Shown here one piece after another: positions 6,476-14,037 of a stretch of DNA of 14,037 nt. The stretch covers positions 1 to 14,037 of the forward strand of contig JBCDBH010000137.1 in assembly GCA_039184055.1 (NCBI GenBank). The letters run 5' to 3'. The notes beneath the pieces are model-generated. The model had not been told where the DNA came from, did no database searches, and was given only the letters and a program-made list of their open reading frames with translations. Position 1 is the stretch's first letter; every line of letters starts with the position of its first letter. The position numbers and the translations under genes are program-made. This DNA comes from JBCDBH01 sp039184055 (GTDB lineage Bacteria > Acidobacteriota > Thermoanaerobaculia > Multivoradales > J023).

Positions 6476-7678
6476 TCAACCTCGGGTCACGAGCTTGGTC
6501 AGTCGTTGACCGAGCCAGATCACGCTGATCACGATGACCGTGCCCAGGGCGAGAACCAGGACGAGAAAGCTCGTCATATCGAGCTGACCGCGTAGGGCGT
6601 CTTCGACCATGACCAGGGTTCGGCCGTTCGGGGTCCAGCGGCCGATCTGGCCGATGAGCCCAGGAAGCTGAGCGAGTGGAAAGAACGAACCACCGACCAT
6701 CAAGAGAGGAAAGGTGATCAACGTGGTGAGCATCGAGCCACTTTGACGCGAGGTGGCGAAGGTGTGAATGAGCATGAAGACGACCGTAAACACCACGCTG
6801 AGCATCGTCAGGGCGATGAGCGTGGGAAAGACACCGGTGAGACCGGTCTGTGCCTTCCACACCGCGATCGGCAAACCGATCACCACCAAGCCGAGAAGGA
6901 CCGTCGTGGCTCCGAGCAGTTTTCCCGTGAGAAACACGGAGATGTGGCCCGGGCCGGCGAGGTAGCGGGCGAGGGTGCCGGAATCACGGTCTCGCCAGAG
7001 ATCGTCAGAGATACCACCCGCGGCGAAGAGCAAGGCCATGACCACCAAGCCAGGCACGACGGCGACGCCAAAGAAGACCCGGGCCGGCTCGCGCTGCGTC
7101 TCGGTGGCGACCACTTCGAGCTCGAGCAGCGGTGGCAGATGGCTGTCGATCAACCGATCGACCTCGGGCGCCAGCTCGGCCACGTCGGCAAAGCGGATCG
7201 ACTCGCGTTGGCGCAGGGATTCGATCGGTTCGTCGAGCAGGCGGCGGAGGGTCCACGCAACGTCGAGCATGGTGTCGGTCAGGGTCGTGAGCAGCCCGGG
7301 AAGGATCCGCTGTTCCGGATTGACGACGAGCTCGATGGTCGTTGGTTCGGCGTCGAGCAAAGCTCGATCGATACGCTCGGGGAGGATGAGCAGCGCGGTG
7401 GCTTCGCCGTTGTCGAGGCGTTCTCGGCCATTTTTCTCATCGACTTGCTCGATGTCCAAACTGTCGTTTTGACCGGAGGCGGTACGGAGCAGCCCACCGG
7501 TGATCGACTCGCCGGGGTCGACCAGCAGAACCTTGGCGCGTGGTGCCTCGCCACCTCCGGCGAGACCGATCACCGCCATCAACGAGCCGATCAAAAGCGG
7601 AATCCCGATCCAGATCCCGATCGAGAAGGGTTGGGCGAGGAGACGGCGGATCTCAGTGATGGCGATGAGCCGGATCAT
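6476..7678 (-). CDS. ABC-2 type transporter permease (first permease of the operon)
   Basis: A 400-residue inner-membrane permease with the same architecture as its downstream neighbour: helix near 18-40, a roughly 160-residue extracytoplasmic domain, then helices near 201-221, 254-274, 284-306, 318-338 and 370-389. DDLWRDRDSGTLARYLAGP (225-243) is the cytosolic loop after the second helix that contacts the ATPase in ABC-2 exporters. ATG at 7678-7676 overlaps the ATPase stop (ATGA), indicating coupled translation. The paired-permease layout recalls YbhFSR-type exporters, but no HlyD-family adaptor or outer-membrane channel gene is adjacent. The substrate cannot be told from sequence. Confidence 0.88.
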   Translation of the reverse strand: MIRLIAITEIRRLLAQPFSIGIWIGIPLLIGSLMAVIGLAGGGEAPRAKVLLVDPGESITGGLLRTASGQNDSLDIEQVDEKNGRERLDNGEATALLILPERIDRALLDAEPTTIELVVNPEQRILPGLLTTLTDTMLDVAWTLRRLLDEPIESLRQRESIRFADVAELAPEVDRLIDSHLPPLLELEVVATETQREPARVFFGVAVVPGLVVMALLFAAGGISDDLWRDRDSGTLARYLAGPGHISVFLTGKLLGATTVLLGLVVIGLPIAVWKAQTGLTGVFPTLIALTMLSVVFTVVFMLIHTFATSRQSGSMLTTLITFPLLMVGGSFFPLAQLPGLIGQIGRWTPNGRTLVMVEDALRGQLDMTSFLVLVLALGTVIVISVIWLGQRLTKLVTRG

Positions 7679-8631
7679 GCGCGCAGCCGTCGACCGGTGA
7701 GACGGAGGAAAAGTGTTTCGAGCGTCGGTCGGGTGAGCGTGACCTCGTCGACCGACGACCCGGCGGCGCTGATGTCGGCGAGGATCTGGGCCAGGTGGGA
7801 CGAAGCCTTCGAGAGTGTCAGCACGAGCGTATCGTCATCGACTCGCAGCAGCTCGGCTTGGTCGATACGACCGATGAGCCCGGTCATGTCGTCGATCGAG
7901 AACGAGCCACGCAGGGTCAAGACGTCACGCTCGTCGGTGCTGCCTCGGAGCTCGTCGAGGCTACCGTGGGCGATCATCTCACCGTGGTCGATGATGGCGA
8001 TTCGATCACACAGCTCTTGAGCCTCTTCCATGTAATGCGTGGTGTAGAGCACCGCTGTGCCGTTGGCGGCGAGATCTGTGACCAGATCGAGGAGCTTGCG
8101 CCGGCTCTGTGGATCGACCGCGACGGTCGGTTCGTCGAGGAGCAGCACGCGTGGTCGGTGGACCAGACCGCACGCGACGTTGAGCCGTCGTTTCATGCCA
8201 CCGCTATAGGTGTCGACTTTGTCGTCGGCGCGGTCGAGCAATGCGACGGCGGCGAGTGTCTCGTCGACCTGTTGGCGTCGTTCGCGACCTCGTAGACCGT
8301 ATGCCGCCGCCCAATAGGCGACGTTTTGGCGTCCGGTGAGCTCTTCGTAGAGCGCCAGATCTTGAGGCACGATCCCGAGTGAGCGACGCGCCGCCACCGG
8401 TTCGGTGGCGAGTCGGTGCCCCATGACCATGATCGAGCCTCCGGTCGGCTGGACCAGTCCACACACACAGTTGATCGCGGTTGATTTTCCGGCGCCGTTG
8501 GGGCCGAGAAGACCGAAGATCTCACCTGGTCGAATCGCGAAACTGATTCCATGGAGAGCGACGAGGTCACCGTATTCTTTGCGTAGATCTCGAACGTCGA
8601 GATAGGACTCGGCTGTGTCCGTTGCCGCCAT
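7675..8631 (-). CDS. ABC transporter ATP-binding protein (ABC-2 exporter ATPase)
   Basis: A 318-residue cytosolic ATPase of the DrrA/CcmA type. Motifs, numbered from the chosen start: Walker A GPNGAGKS (43-50), Q-loop Gln90, signature YSGGMKRR (142-149), Walker B LLLDEP (163-168) with D-loop AVD (171-173), and H-loop His199 in YTTHYMEEA. A C-terminal extension of about 90 residues follows the nucleotide-binding core, as in drug-exporter ATPases. The start ATG at 8631-8629 is preferred because AGGA lies 6 bases upstream; an in-frame ATG at 8652 would add MTNQGSA with no good ribosome site. It is first gene of an operon with two permeases, overlapping the next by 4 bases. Confidence 0.92.
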   Translation of the reverse strand: MAATDTAESYLDVRDLRKEYGDLVALHGISFAIRPGEIFGLLGPNGAGKSTAINCVCGLVQPTGGSIMVMGHRLATEPVAARRSLGIVPQDLALYEELTGRQNVAYWAAAYGLRGRERRQQVDETLAAVALLDRADDKVDTYSGGMKRRLNVACGLVHRPRVLLLDEPTVAVDPQSRRKLLDLVTDLAANGTAVLYTTHYMEEAQELCDRIAIIDHGEMIAHGSLDELRGSTDERDVLTLRGSFSIDDMTGLIGRIDQAELLRVDDDTLVLTLSKASSHLAQILADISAAGSSVDEVTLTRPTLETLFLRLTGRRLRA

Positions 8632-8664
8632 GGCTGATCCTTGGTTGGTCATGTGGGTTCGAAT

Positions 8665-8690
8665 GGGAGGATCAGGCTATCAAATCCGTG
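8665..8690 (-). promoter_or_regulatory. Weak candidate promoter of the ABC exporter operon
   Basis: On the minus strand TTTTCAC followed by GGATTTGATAGCCT offers a loose -35/-10 arrangement about 35-60 bases before the ATPase start. The boxes are poor matches and this is mainly a positional suggestion within the divergent gap 8632-8802. Confidence 0.22.
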
Positions 8691-8727
8691 AAAATGCGTT
8701 GCGCCACGAGGTCGACGATCGCGAGCC

Positions 8728-8741
8728 GGGTCTATCGACCC
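8728..8741. repeat. Small inverted repeat in the divergent gap
   Basis: GGGTC, TATC, GACCC forms a perfect 5-bp stem with a 4-base centre, midway between the ABC ATPase and the mutase genes. A wider GGTCGA (8710-8715)/TCGACC (8735-8740) pair overlaps it. It could be a regulator site for either direction. In such GC-rich sequence, chance symmetry is also plausible. Confidence 0.3.
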
Positions 8742-8783
8742 ACGTCGGTATCTGGATCGAGCGCGGGCTCGAGGGGGCATCGC

Positions 8784-8802
8784 TGTGCTAATTTGATTGC
8801 TT
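8784..8802 (+). promoter_or_regulatory. Extended -10 promoter, probably giving a leaderless mutase mRNA
   Basis: TG at 8784-8785, one base, then GCTAAT (8787-8792) matches an extended -10 element (4 of 6 bases plus TG). Transcription would begin about 7 bases downstream, near 8799, only a few bases before the ATG at 8803. No Shine-Dalgarno lies in the AT-rich stretch before that ATG, which fits a leaderless or near-leaderless message. No good -35 box is seen. Confidence 0.42.
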
Positions 8803-10905
8803 ATGGCTGAGCACACGACGGATTCTGGAAGCGAGACGGATTCCGCGCCGGATTCTTCCGAGCACGATTTCCCGCCGGTGTCGTACGACGACTGGCGGCG
8901 CCGAGTGGAAGAGGAGCTTGGCGGCAAGCCGTTCGCGCGTTTGCGCTCGGAGGCCGCCGGGATCGAGATCGAGCCGCTTTATGGGCACGACAATGCGGGC
9001 CAGGCGGTGGTCGCGGCGGGGTGGCCGGGGTTGCCACCTTACGTGCGGGGCGCGCGTCCACTCGGCTCGGAGGTGCGTGCATGGCGCGTGGCGCGACATT
9101 ATGACGTCGCCGATGCCGAGCAGGCGGCCCGACGAGTGCGCGACGATATCGACATGGGAGTCGAGCTCGTGTGGTTGCGGTTGGATGATGCGGCGCGTGC
9201 CGGTCATGATCCGGACGGCGATCCGGCCGCGGTCGGTCGTAACGGCATCCCTGTCGACACCGCGGACGACGTGTCCCGTCTCCTGGCGGCGATCGATCCA
9301 GCCGCGACGAGCCTCGTGCTCGACGCTGGAAGTAACGCCTTGGCGGCGGCGGCACTGCTCTTGGCAACCGAGAACCGGCGTCGGCTGGCCTTGGAAGATC
9401 TGCGCGGATCGTTCGGCTGTGACCCGCTCGCCGCGTTGGCACGCGACGGTCGTCTACCCGGTTCACTCGACCAGGCTTTTCGTCAGATGGCGGCCCTCAC
9501 CACGTGGGCTTCATCCTTGGCGCCACAGATGCGCGCCGTCACGGTGTCGACGGTTCCCCATCACGAGGCCGGTGCCAGCGCGGTGACCGAGTTGGCGATC
9601 GCCATGGCCACGACGACCGAGTATTTGCGCCGTCTCACGGCCTCTGGAATCGACGTCGAGACGGCGGCGTCGCAGATTCTCTTCGCGTTCGCGATCGGTC
9701 GTGATTTCTTCGTCGAGATCGCCAAGCTGCGGGCGGCTCGATGGCTGTGGGCCAAGGTGATGCACGCGGCGGGCGCCGACGAGCGCGTCCAGGCGATGCG
9801 GATCCACGCGGTGACCTCGCACCGCGGTCGCACCGCCCGCGATCCATGGGTCAACATGTTGCGTGACACCACCGAGGCGTTCGCGGCGGTGGTCGGAGGC
9901 GCGCGCAGCGTGGCGACGACGGCGTTCGACCGTACCCTCGGCACGCCAGCTGATTGGAGTCGTCGCGTGTCGGTGAATGTGCAGCACCTGCTCGCCGAGG
10001 AAAGTCACCTCGGTCGTGTGGTGGATCCGGTAGGCGGCAGCTTCTACGTCGAGAAGCTGACCGAGGACCTGGCCCGGGCGGCGTGGCGGCGCTTTCAGGA
10101 CATCGAAGCCGCCGGTGGCATGAGTGTGTACCTCACCGAGGGCGGGCTCGAGCGCACGTTGGCGACACGGGCGGCGGCGCGGCAGCGTGATGTCGCCTTT
10201 CGTCGTGATGCGCTCGTCGGCGTCTCACTCTTTCCTCGACTCGATGAAGAGATACCGGAACGCGAGACGGTAACCGCCGATCTTGCCGCCCGGAGCACGG
10301 CGGTGCGTCGTCATCGCGAGCGCCACGATGCGCGTGCCGTATTGGCGTCGCTCGCCGGCTATACCGACTCGGGCATGGTCGAGGTGGCGGTCGAGGCCGC
10401 TGAACAGGGGGCGACGATCGGCCAGTTGTCGGATGTCCTGTGGAGCGGTACCGATGCGGCGACGGCGCCCAAGCTCGAACCGCTGCGTCTGGCGGCGGCC
10501 TTCGAAGCGTTGCGGAGTCGAGCGGACGACAATCCACGCGTCTTCCTCGCCGCGGTCGGTGCACGGGCGAAGTTGACGGCACGAATGAGCTTCGTCGTCG
10601 ACCTGCTCGCCGCCGGTGGCTTACACGCGGTCTACGATGAGGCGCTCTACCCGGATGGCGAGGCGGCCGTGAAGGCGTTCGCCGCCGCCGAGACGCCGTT
10701 GGTGGTGGTAGTGGCGACCGACGATCGTTATGACGCTATTTTGGCGGATGTGGTGCCGGCGCTCCGTGAGGTGGGGGCGCGTCGCGTGTTGGTCGCCGGC
10801 CGGATGGCAGCCGTGCCGGTAGGGGTGGACGAAACGATTCACCTGGGATGCGATGTGATCGCCGCGCTCACCGCGCTGCTCGATGTTTGGGAGGCCACAC
10901 GATGA
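8803..10905 (+). CDS. mutA: Methylmalonyl-CoA mutase small (non-catalytic) subunit
   Basis: A 700-residue partner of the catalytic subunit encoded next. The two form the adenosylcobalamin-dependent enzyme that interconverts methylmalonyl-CoA and succinyl-CoA. A degenerate substrate barrel (about residues 60-440) keeps family landmarks such as LPPYVRGARP, ASQILFAFAIGRDFFVEIAKLRAARWLW and VVDPVGGSFYVEKLTEDL. The C-terminal Rossmann-like domain (about 575-700) lacks the DxHxxG cobalamin motif: after PRVFLAAVG comes ARAKLTARMSF. The Tyr/Arg acyl-binding pair is also absent, as expected of MutA. The first 25 residues are acidic and Ser/Thr-rich. The start ATG 8803 lacks a Shine-Dalgarno site; the in-frame TTG at 8797 adds only two residues. 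The stop overlaps mutB in ATGA. Confidence 0.94.
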   Translation: MAEHTTDSGSETDSAPDSSEHDFPPVSYDDWRRRVEEELGGKPFARLRSEAAGIEIEPLYGHDNAGQAVVAAGWPGLPPYVRGARPLGSEVRAWRVARHYDVADAEQAARRVRDDIDMGVELVWLRLDDAARAGHDPDGDPAAVGRNGIPVDTADDVSRLLAAIDPAATSLVLDAGSNALAAAALLLATENRRRLALEDLRGSFGCDPLAALARDGRLPGSLDQAFRQMAALTTWASSLAPQMRAVTVSTVPHHEAGASAVTELAIAMATTTEYLRRLTASGIDVETAASQILFAFAIGRDFFVEIAKLRAARWLWAKVMHAAGADERVQAMRIHAVTSHRGRTARDPWVNMLRDTTEAFAAVVGGARSVATTAFDRTLGTPADWSRRVSVNVQHLLAEESHLGRVVDPVGGSFYVEKLTEDLARAAWRRFQDIEAAGGMSVYLTEGGLERTLATRAAARQRDVAFRRDALVGVSLFPRLDEEIPERETVTADLAARSTAVRRHRERHDARAVLASLAGYTDSGMVEVAVEAAEQGATIGQLSDVLWSGTDAATAPKLEPLRLAAAFEALRSRADDNPRVFLAAVGARAKLTARMSFVVDLLAAGGLHAVYDEALYPDGEAAVKAFAAAETPLVVVVATDDRYDAILADVVPALREVGARRVLVAGRMAAVPVGVDETIHLGCDVIAALTALLDVWEATR
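10889..10894 (+). promoter_or_regulatory. Ribosome binding site of mutB inside the end of mutA
   Basis: GGGAGG lies 7 bases before the ATG at 10902, within the last codons of mutA. It supports this start over upstream in-frame codons and over the internal ATG at 10920, and lets mutB be made efficiently despite the overlap. Confidence 0.7.
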
Positions 10906-13127
10906 GTGCCGGTGACACCATGACCACGACGTTTCCAGATTTCTCGAATCTCGATTTCGACGATACCCAGGTGACCGTGCCACGGGCGGTCGCCGAACGT
11001 TGGCGTCAACGGGCCGAAGCCTGGGCGGGTCGCGCCCCGGACGAGGTGAGCACGCCGACACCCGAAGGGATCGACATCCGCGCCGCGTACACCGCCGCCG
11101 ACGTCGCCGATCTCGACCATCTCGGCTCGATGCCCGGATACGCACCCTACGTCCGCGGACCGTATTCGACGATGTACGTGCGTCGACCGTGGACGGTGCG
11201 TCAATACGCTGGCTTTTCGACCGTCGAGGCTTCGAACGCCTTTTATCGGCGCAACCTGGCTGCCGGTCAGCGTGGGTTGTCGATCGCCTTCGATCTCGCC
11301 ACGCATCGGGGCTACGACTCGGATCATCCACGGGTCGCCGGCGATGTCGGGATGGCGGGCGTGGCGATCGATTCGATCGAGGACATGCGGATCCTCTTCG
11401 AGGGAATTCCGCTCGATCGTATGACCGTGTCGATGACCATGAACGGTGCCGTGCTACCGATCATGGCGCTCTATATCGTCGCTGCCGAAGAGCAGGGAGT
11501 GCCGACCGAGAAGCTGGCCGGGACGATTCAGAACGATATTCTGAAAGAGTTCATGGTCCGCAACACTTATATTTACCCGCCCAAGCCTTCGATGCGGGTG
11601 ATCGCCGACATCTTCGCCTACACGGCGGAGCACATGCCGCGTTTCAACAGCATTTCGATCTCGGGCTACCACATGCAGGAAGCCGGTGCGACGGCGGATC
11701 TCGAGCTCGGTTACACCTTGGCCGACGGCATCGAGTACGTCCGCACGGGTATCGCCACGGGTCTCGATGTCGATCGTTTCGCGCCGCGACTGTCGTTCTT
11801 TTTCGCCATCGGCATGAACTACTTCATGGAAGTGGCGAAGCTTCGCGCGGCGCGTTTGTTGTGGGCACGTTTGATGCGTCAGTTCGATCCCAAGAACCCG
11901 AAATCGTCGATGTTGCGCACCCATTGCCAGACGTCGGGTTGGACCCTCACCGCGCAAGATGTCTACAACAACGTCGCCCGCACCTGTGTCGAGGCGATGG
12001 CCGCGGTGCACGGCCACACACAGTCGTTGCACACCAACTCGCTCGACGAGGCGCTCGCGCTACCGAGCGACGACAGCGCCAGGATCGCGCGCAACACCCA
12101 GCTCTATCTGCAACATGAGACGGGCGCCACTCGGGTGATCGATCCGTGGGGTGGCAGCTATTACGTCGAGCGGCTGACCCACGATCTCACCGCTCGCGCG
12201 CTGGCGCATATTCACGAAGTCGAGGAGCTCGGCGGCATGGCGGCGGCGCTCGAAACCGGCTTGCCCAAGCTCCGGATCGAAGAAGCGGCGACTCGGACGC
12301 AGGCGGCGATCGACGCCGGTCGACAGACCATCGTCGGAGTCAACAAATTCCAGCCGGCCGAGGAACAAGAGCTCCGCGTGCTCAAAGTCGATACCTCGGC
12401 GGTACGTGAGCAACAGTTGGCGCGTCTCGCGAAGCTGCGCCGGGAGCGTGACGACGCGGTGGTCGAGCGCGCCCTGGCCGCGTTGACCACGAGCGCCGCG
12501 ACGGGAGAGGGCAATCTTCTCGCCCTATCGGTCGAAGCGGCGCGCGCCAAGGCGACGGTCGGTGAGATCAGCGAGGCATTGGCGAAGGTGTGGGGTCGTC
12601 ACCGCGCCGCGACCCAGGGAGTGACCGGCGTGTACGGACGAGAGATGAGTGATGATGTCGACGACGTCGAGCGGGTTCGTCGACGGATCGATGGGTTTGC
12701 CGAGCAGGAAGGGCGTCGTCCTCGGATTCTGGTCGCCAAGATGGGACAAGACGGTCATGACCGTGGGCAAAAGGTGATCGCTACCGCCTTTGTCGATTTG
12801 GGATTCGATGTCGATGTCGGCCCGCTCTTCCAGACCCCCGACGAGACCGCGCGCCAGGCGATGGAGAACGATGTCCATGTCGTGGGCGTGAGCTCGCTCG
12901 CTGCCGGTCATCTCACCCTGGTGCCCAAGCTCCGCGAAGCGCTCGCCGCGCTCGGTCGCGAAGATATCTTGATCGTCGTCGGTGGCGTGGTGCCACCCGA
13001 GGATGTCCCCGCGGTGTTGGACGCGGGGGCGGTCGCCGTGTACGGGCCCGGAACACGGATTCCCGATGCCGCTTTCGAGCTCGTCGATCTTCTCGCCGAG
13101 CAAGCCGGCCATGCCGCTACAGGGTGA
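10902..13127 (+). CDS. mutB: Methylmalonyl-CoA mutase large (catalytic) subunit
   Basis: A 741-residue B12 enzyme, usual length for the family. The N-terminal barrel carries TMYVRRPWTVRQYAGFST, in which Tyr102 matches Propionibacterium Tyr89. FMVRNTYI gives Arg220 (matches Arg207) and GYHMQEAGA gives His257 (matches His244). Tyr plus Arg marks methylmalonyl-CoA specificity; isobutyryl-CoA mutases have Phe and Gln there. The C-terminal cobalamin domain has KMGQDGHDRG with Asp617-x-His619-x-x-Gly622, whose histidine ligates cobalt, then VVGGVVPPED and GAVAVYGPGT. The enzyme serves propionate and odd-chain or branched substrate degradation, or the reverse direction. Equivalences are by motif, not alignment. 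It overlaps mutA by 4 bases and the convergent kinase by 11. No meaB or epimerase gene follows. Confidence 0.97.
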   Translation: MSAGDTMTTTFPDFSNLDFDDTQVTVPRAVAERWRQRAEAWAGRAPDEVSTPTPEGIDIRAAYTAADVADLDHLGSMPGYAPYVRGPYSTMYVRRPWTVRQYAGFSTVEASNAFYRRNLAAGQRGLSIAFDLATHRGYDSDHPRVAGDVGMAGVAIDSIEDMRILFEGIPLDRMTVSMTMNGAVLPIMALYIVAAEEQGVPTEKLAGTIQNDILKEFMVRNTYIYPPKPSMRVIADIFAYTAEHMPRFNSISISGYHMQEAGATADLELGYTLADGIEYVRTGIATGLDVDRFAPRLSFFFAIGMNYFMEVAKLRAARLLWARLMRQFDPKNPKSSMLRTHCQTSGWTLTAQDVYNNVARTCVEAMAAVHGHTQSLHTNSLDEALALPSDDSARIARNTQLYLQHETGATRVIDPWGGSYYVERLTHDLTARALAHIHEVEELGGMAAALETGLPKLRIEEAATRTQAAIDAGRQTIVGVNKFQPAEEQELRVLKVDTSAVREQQLARLAKLRRERDDAVVERALAALTTSAATGEGNLLALSVEAARAKATVGEISEALAKVWGRHRAATQGVTGVYGREMSDDVDDVERVRRRIDGFAEQEGRRPRILVAKMGQDGHDRGQKVIATAFVDLGFDVDVGPLFQTPDETARQAMENDVHVVGVSSLAAGHLTLVPKLREALAALGREDILIVVGGVVPPEDVPAVLDAGAVAVYGPGTRIPDAAFELVDLLAEQAGHAATG

Positions 13128-14037
13128 GCGGGAGACGGACCACGAAGACCGCGCCGCTGTTGTCACCCTCGGTTGCGTCGCCGGCGACGGCTTCGATGGC
13201 GATCCCACCGCCATAGCTCTCGACGATGGCGCGAACGATCGATAGGCCCAACCCTGTGTGGCCTTTGCCTCCGTTGGGTCGATAGCTGAAGAAACGCTGA
13301 AAGACCTTGTCTTGATGGGCCGCCGGAATCCCTGGGCCCTGGTCACGCACCCGTACCGTGGCCATGCCATCTTCACGGGTCAATTCGACCGTGACCGTAC
13401 CGTCGGGTGGCGAAAAGCTCGTGGCGTTGTCGAGCAGGTTCTCGAAGACTTGCGCCAGACGTCGTGGCGATGCGGTGACGACCAGCTCCTCGTCAGTCGC
13501 GGCGAGCTCGAAATCGACTCTTTCGTGACGCAGAGCGATCGGCTCGATGAGGGTGCGGAGCAACGGTTCGAGAGCCACCGGAGCGACGCTTTCCTGTTCC
13601 AGTCGGGCATCGATGAGCGTGATCTCGCGCACGCTGTTGACCAGGTGCTCGAGTCGGGCGATTTCACGCAGCGCCATGGTCATGAACCGTTTGCGTTCGT
13701 GAGGATCGTCGACGTCGTCGAGTAGCTCGACGACGTTGCGGATCGAGGCGAGCGGATTCTTCAGCTCGTGAGAGACATCCGACGCAAAACCTTCGATGAA
13801 TCGCAGATGTCCTTCGAGACGACGGGTGAGCTCGGCGAGCGCGCGCGAGAGATCGCCGATTTCGTCGCGGCGACGACTGGCGGTGAACCGTCGACGGAGC
13901 CGGCCACGTCGATCGAGCAAAGCGTTGGCCTCGAGCTGGAGCCGGCGCAGCGGGCGCGCGATGGTGGTCGCCATCAATAAACTGAGCACGATCGCCGCGG
14001 CCACCGAGGCGGTGATCACCTGAAAGACCGACAGACG
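13117..14037 (-). CDS. HAMP-containing sensor histidine kinase, ChvG-like, C-terminal part (N-terminus beyond right edge)
   Basis: 306 codons are visible and the frame is open to the window edge. In order: the last transmembrane helix (about visible residues 3-25), a HAMP linker (26-78, with ARPLRRL and DEIGDLSRALAELTRRL), an H-box FASDVSHELKNPLASIR with phospho-acceptor His90, and a catalytic domain with N-box NLLDN (200-204), G1 DQGPGIP (232-238), F-box QRFFSYRP and G2 GHTGLGLSIV (259-268). The DVSHELKNPL form of the H-box resembles ChvG/ExoS-type kinases, inner-membrane sensors of envelope or acid stress; that subgroup call is tentative. The GTG at 14019 is not a credible start because it would cut into the membrane helix. 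The response regulator is not in view and probably lies to the right. Confidence 0.92.
   Translation of the reverse strand, partial: RLSVFQVITASVAAAIVLSLLMATTIARPLRRLQLEANALLDRRGRLRRRFTASRRRDEIGDLSRALAELTRRLEGHLRFIEGFASDVSHELKNPLASIRNVVELLDDVDDPHERKRFMTMALREIARLEHLVNSVREITLIDARLEQESVAPVALEPLLRTLIEPIALRHERVDFELAATDEELVVTASPRRLAQVFENLLDNATSFSPPDGTVTVELTREDGMATVRVRDQGPGIPAAHQDKVFQRFFSYRPNGGKGHTGLGLSIVRAIVESYGGGIAIEAVAGDATEGDNSGAVFVVRLPLTL

Noticed and set aside
6743..8020. Long plus-strand open frame (425 codons) antisense to the ABC genes
   Set aside because: Its composition is low-complexity, rich in Arg, Glu, Asp and Gly, with no recognisable motif, and it lies opposite two clear transporter genes with all expected motifs. 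GC-rich codon use commonly opens such antisense frames.
8632..8652. Upstream ATG at 8652 as start of the ABC ATPase
   Set aside because: It has no ribosome site, whereas the ATG at 8631 has AGGA at a 6-base gap. The extra seven residues add nothing to the fold. It remains possible.
10902..13127. Isobutyryl-CoA or hydroxyisobutyryl-CoA mutase identity for the large subunit
   Set aside because: RQYAGF and MVRNTY give the Tyr/Arg pair of methylmalonyl-CoA mutase, not Phe/Gln or Ile/Gln. The cobalamin domain is also on the same chain, unlike the split Icm/Hcm enzymes.
13117..14019. Histidine kinase starting at GTG 14019
   Set aside because: The frame stays open to the window edge and that GTG lies at the beginning of a membrane helix. 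A kinase with HAMP normally has a preceding sensor region, so the gene is treated as cut by the window.

Overview
The window reads as chromosomal DNA from a G+C-rich bacterium. A tripartite ABC-2 exporter, type IV pilus/type II secretion-like prepilins and a ChvG-like sensor kinase fit a Gram-negative cell. The mixture of families (SahR-type ArsR regulator beside ahcY, heterodimeric methylmalonyl-CoA mutase, MutS-like ATPase, PptH-like phosphoesterase) suggests a non-model lineage such as Myxococcota, other former Deltaproteobacteria or Acidobacteriota. That placement is inference; no rRNA or marker gene is present. Gene packing is very tight: same-strand neighbours often share an ATGA stop/start, both convergent pairs overlap at their 3' ends, and no gap exceeds about 180 bases. 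No tRNA, rRNA, CRISPR array, insertion sequence or phage gene was seen.

Layout. 1-1260 (minus): an ArsR-type winged-helix/methyltransferase-fold regulator is followed, with a 4-base overlap, by the first 80 codons of adenosylhomocysteinase, which runs off the left edge. 1261-1411: divergent promoter region with a palindrome over -10-like boxes. 1412-2702 (plus): three overlapping minor-prepilin genes (PilV-, PilW- and PilX-like). 2801-4429 (plus): a MutS-family ATPase without mismatch-recognition domains. 4491-5330 (plus): a metallophosphoesterase resembling the mycobacterial phosphopantetheinyl hydrolase PptH. 8631-5324 (minus): an ABC-2 exporter operon of one ATPase and two permeases. 8803-13127 (plus): methylmalonyl-CoA mutase small and large subunits. 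13117-14037 (minus): a sensor histidine kinase whose N-terminus lies beyond the right edge.

How the genes work together. The left pair is a self-contained S-adenosylhomocysteine circuit: the regulator probably senses SAM/SAH and controls the hydrolase that removes SAH. The two mutase genes form one heterodimeric B12 enzyme joining propionyl-CoA/methylmalonyl-CoA to succinyl-CoA; the epimerase and the MeaB-type chaperone that normally accompany it are not in view. The ABC genes form a complete exporter core with unknown substrate. The prepilin trio would assemble through pilus machinery encoded elsewhere. No single wholly new system stands out. The best leads are the orphan prepilin operon with an unusual cleavage site, the trimmed MutS-like ATPase, the PptH-like enzyme without its usual partner, and the apparently leaderless mutase transcript.
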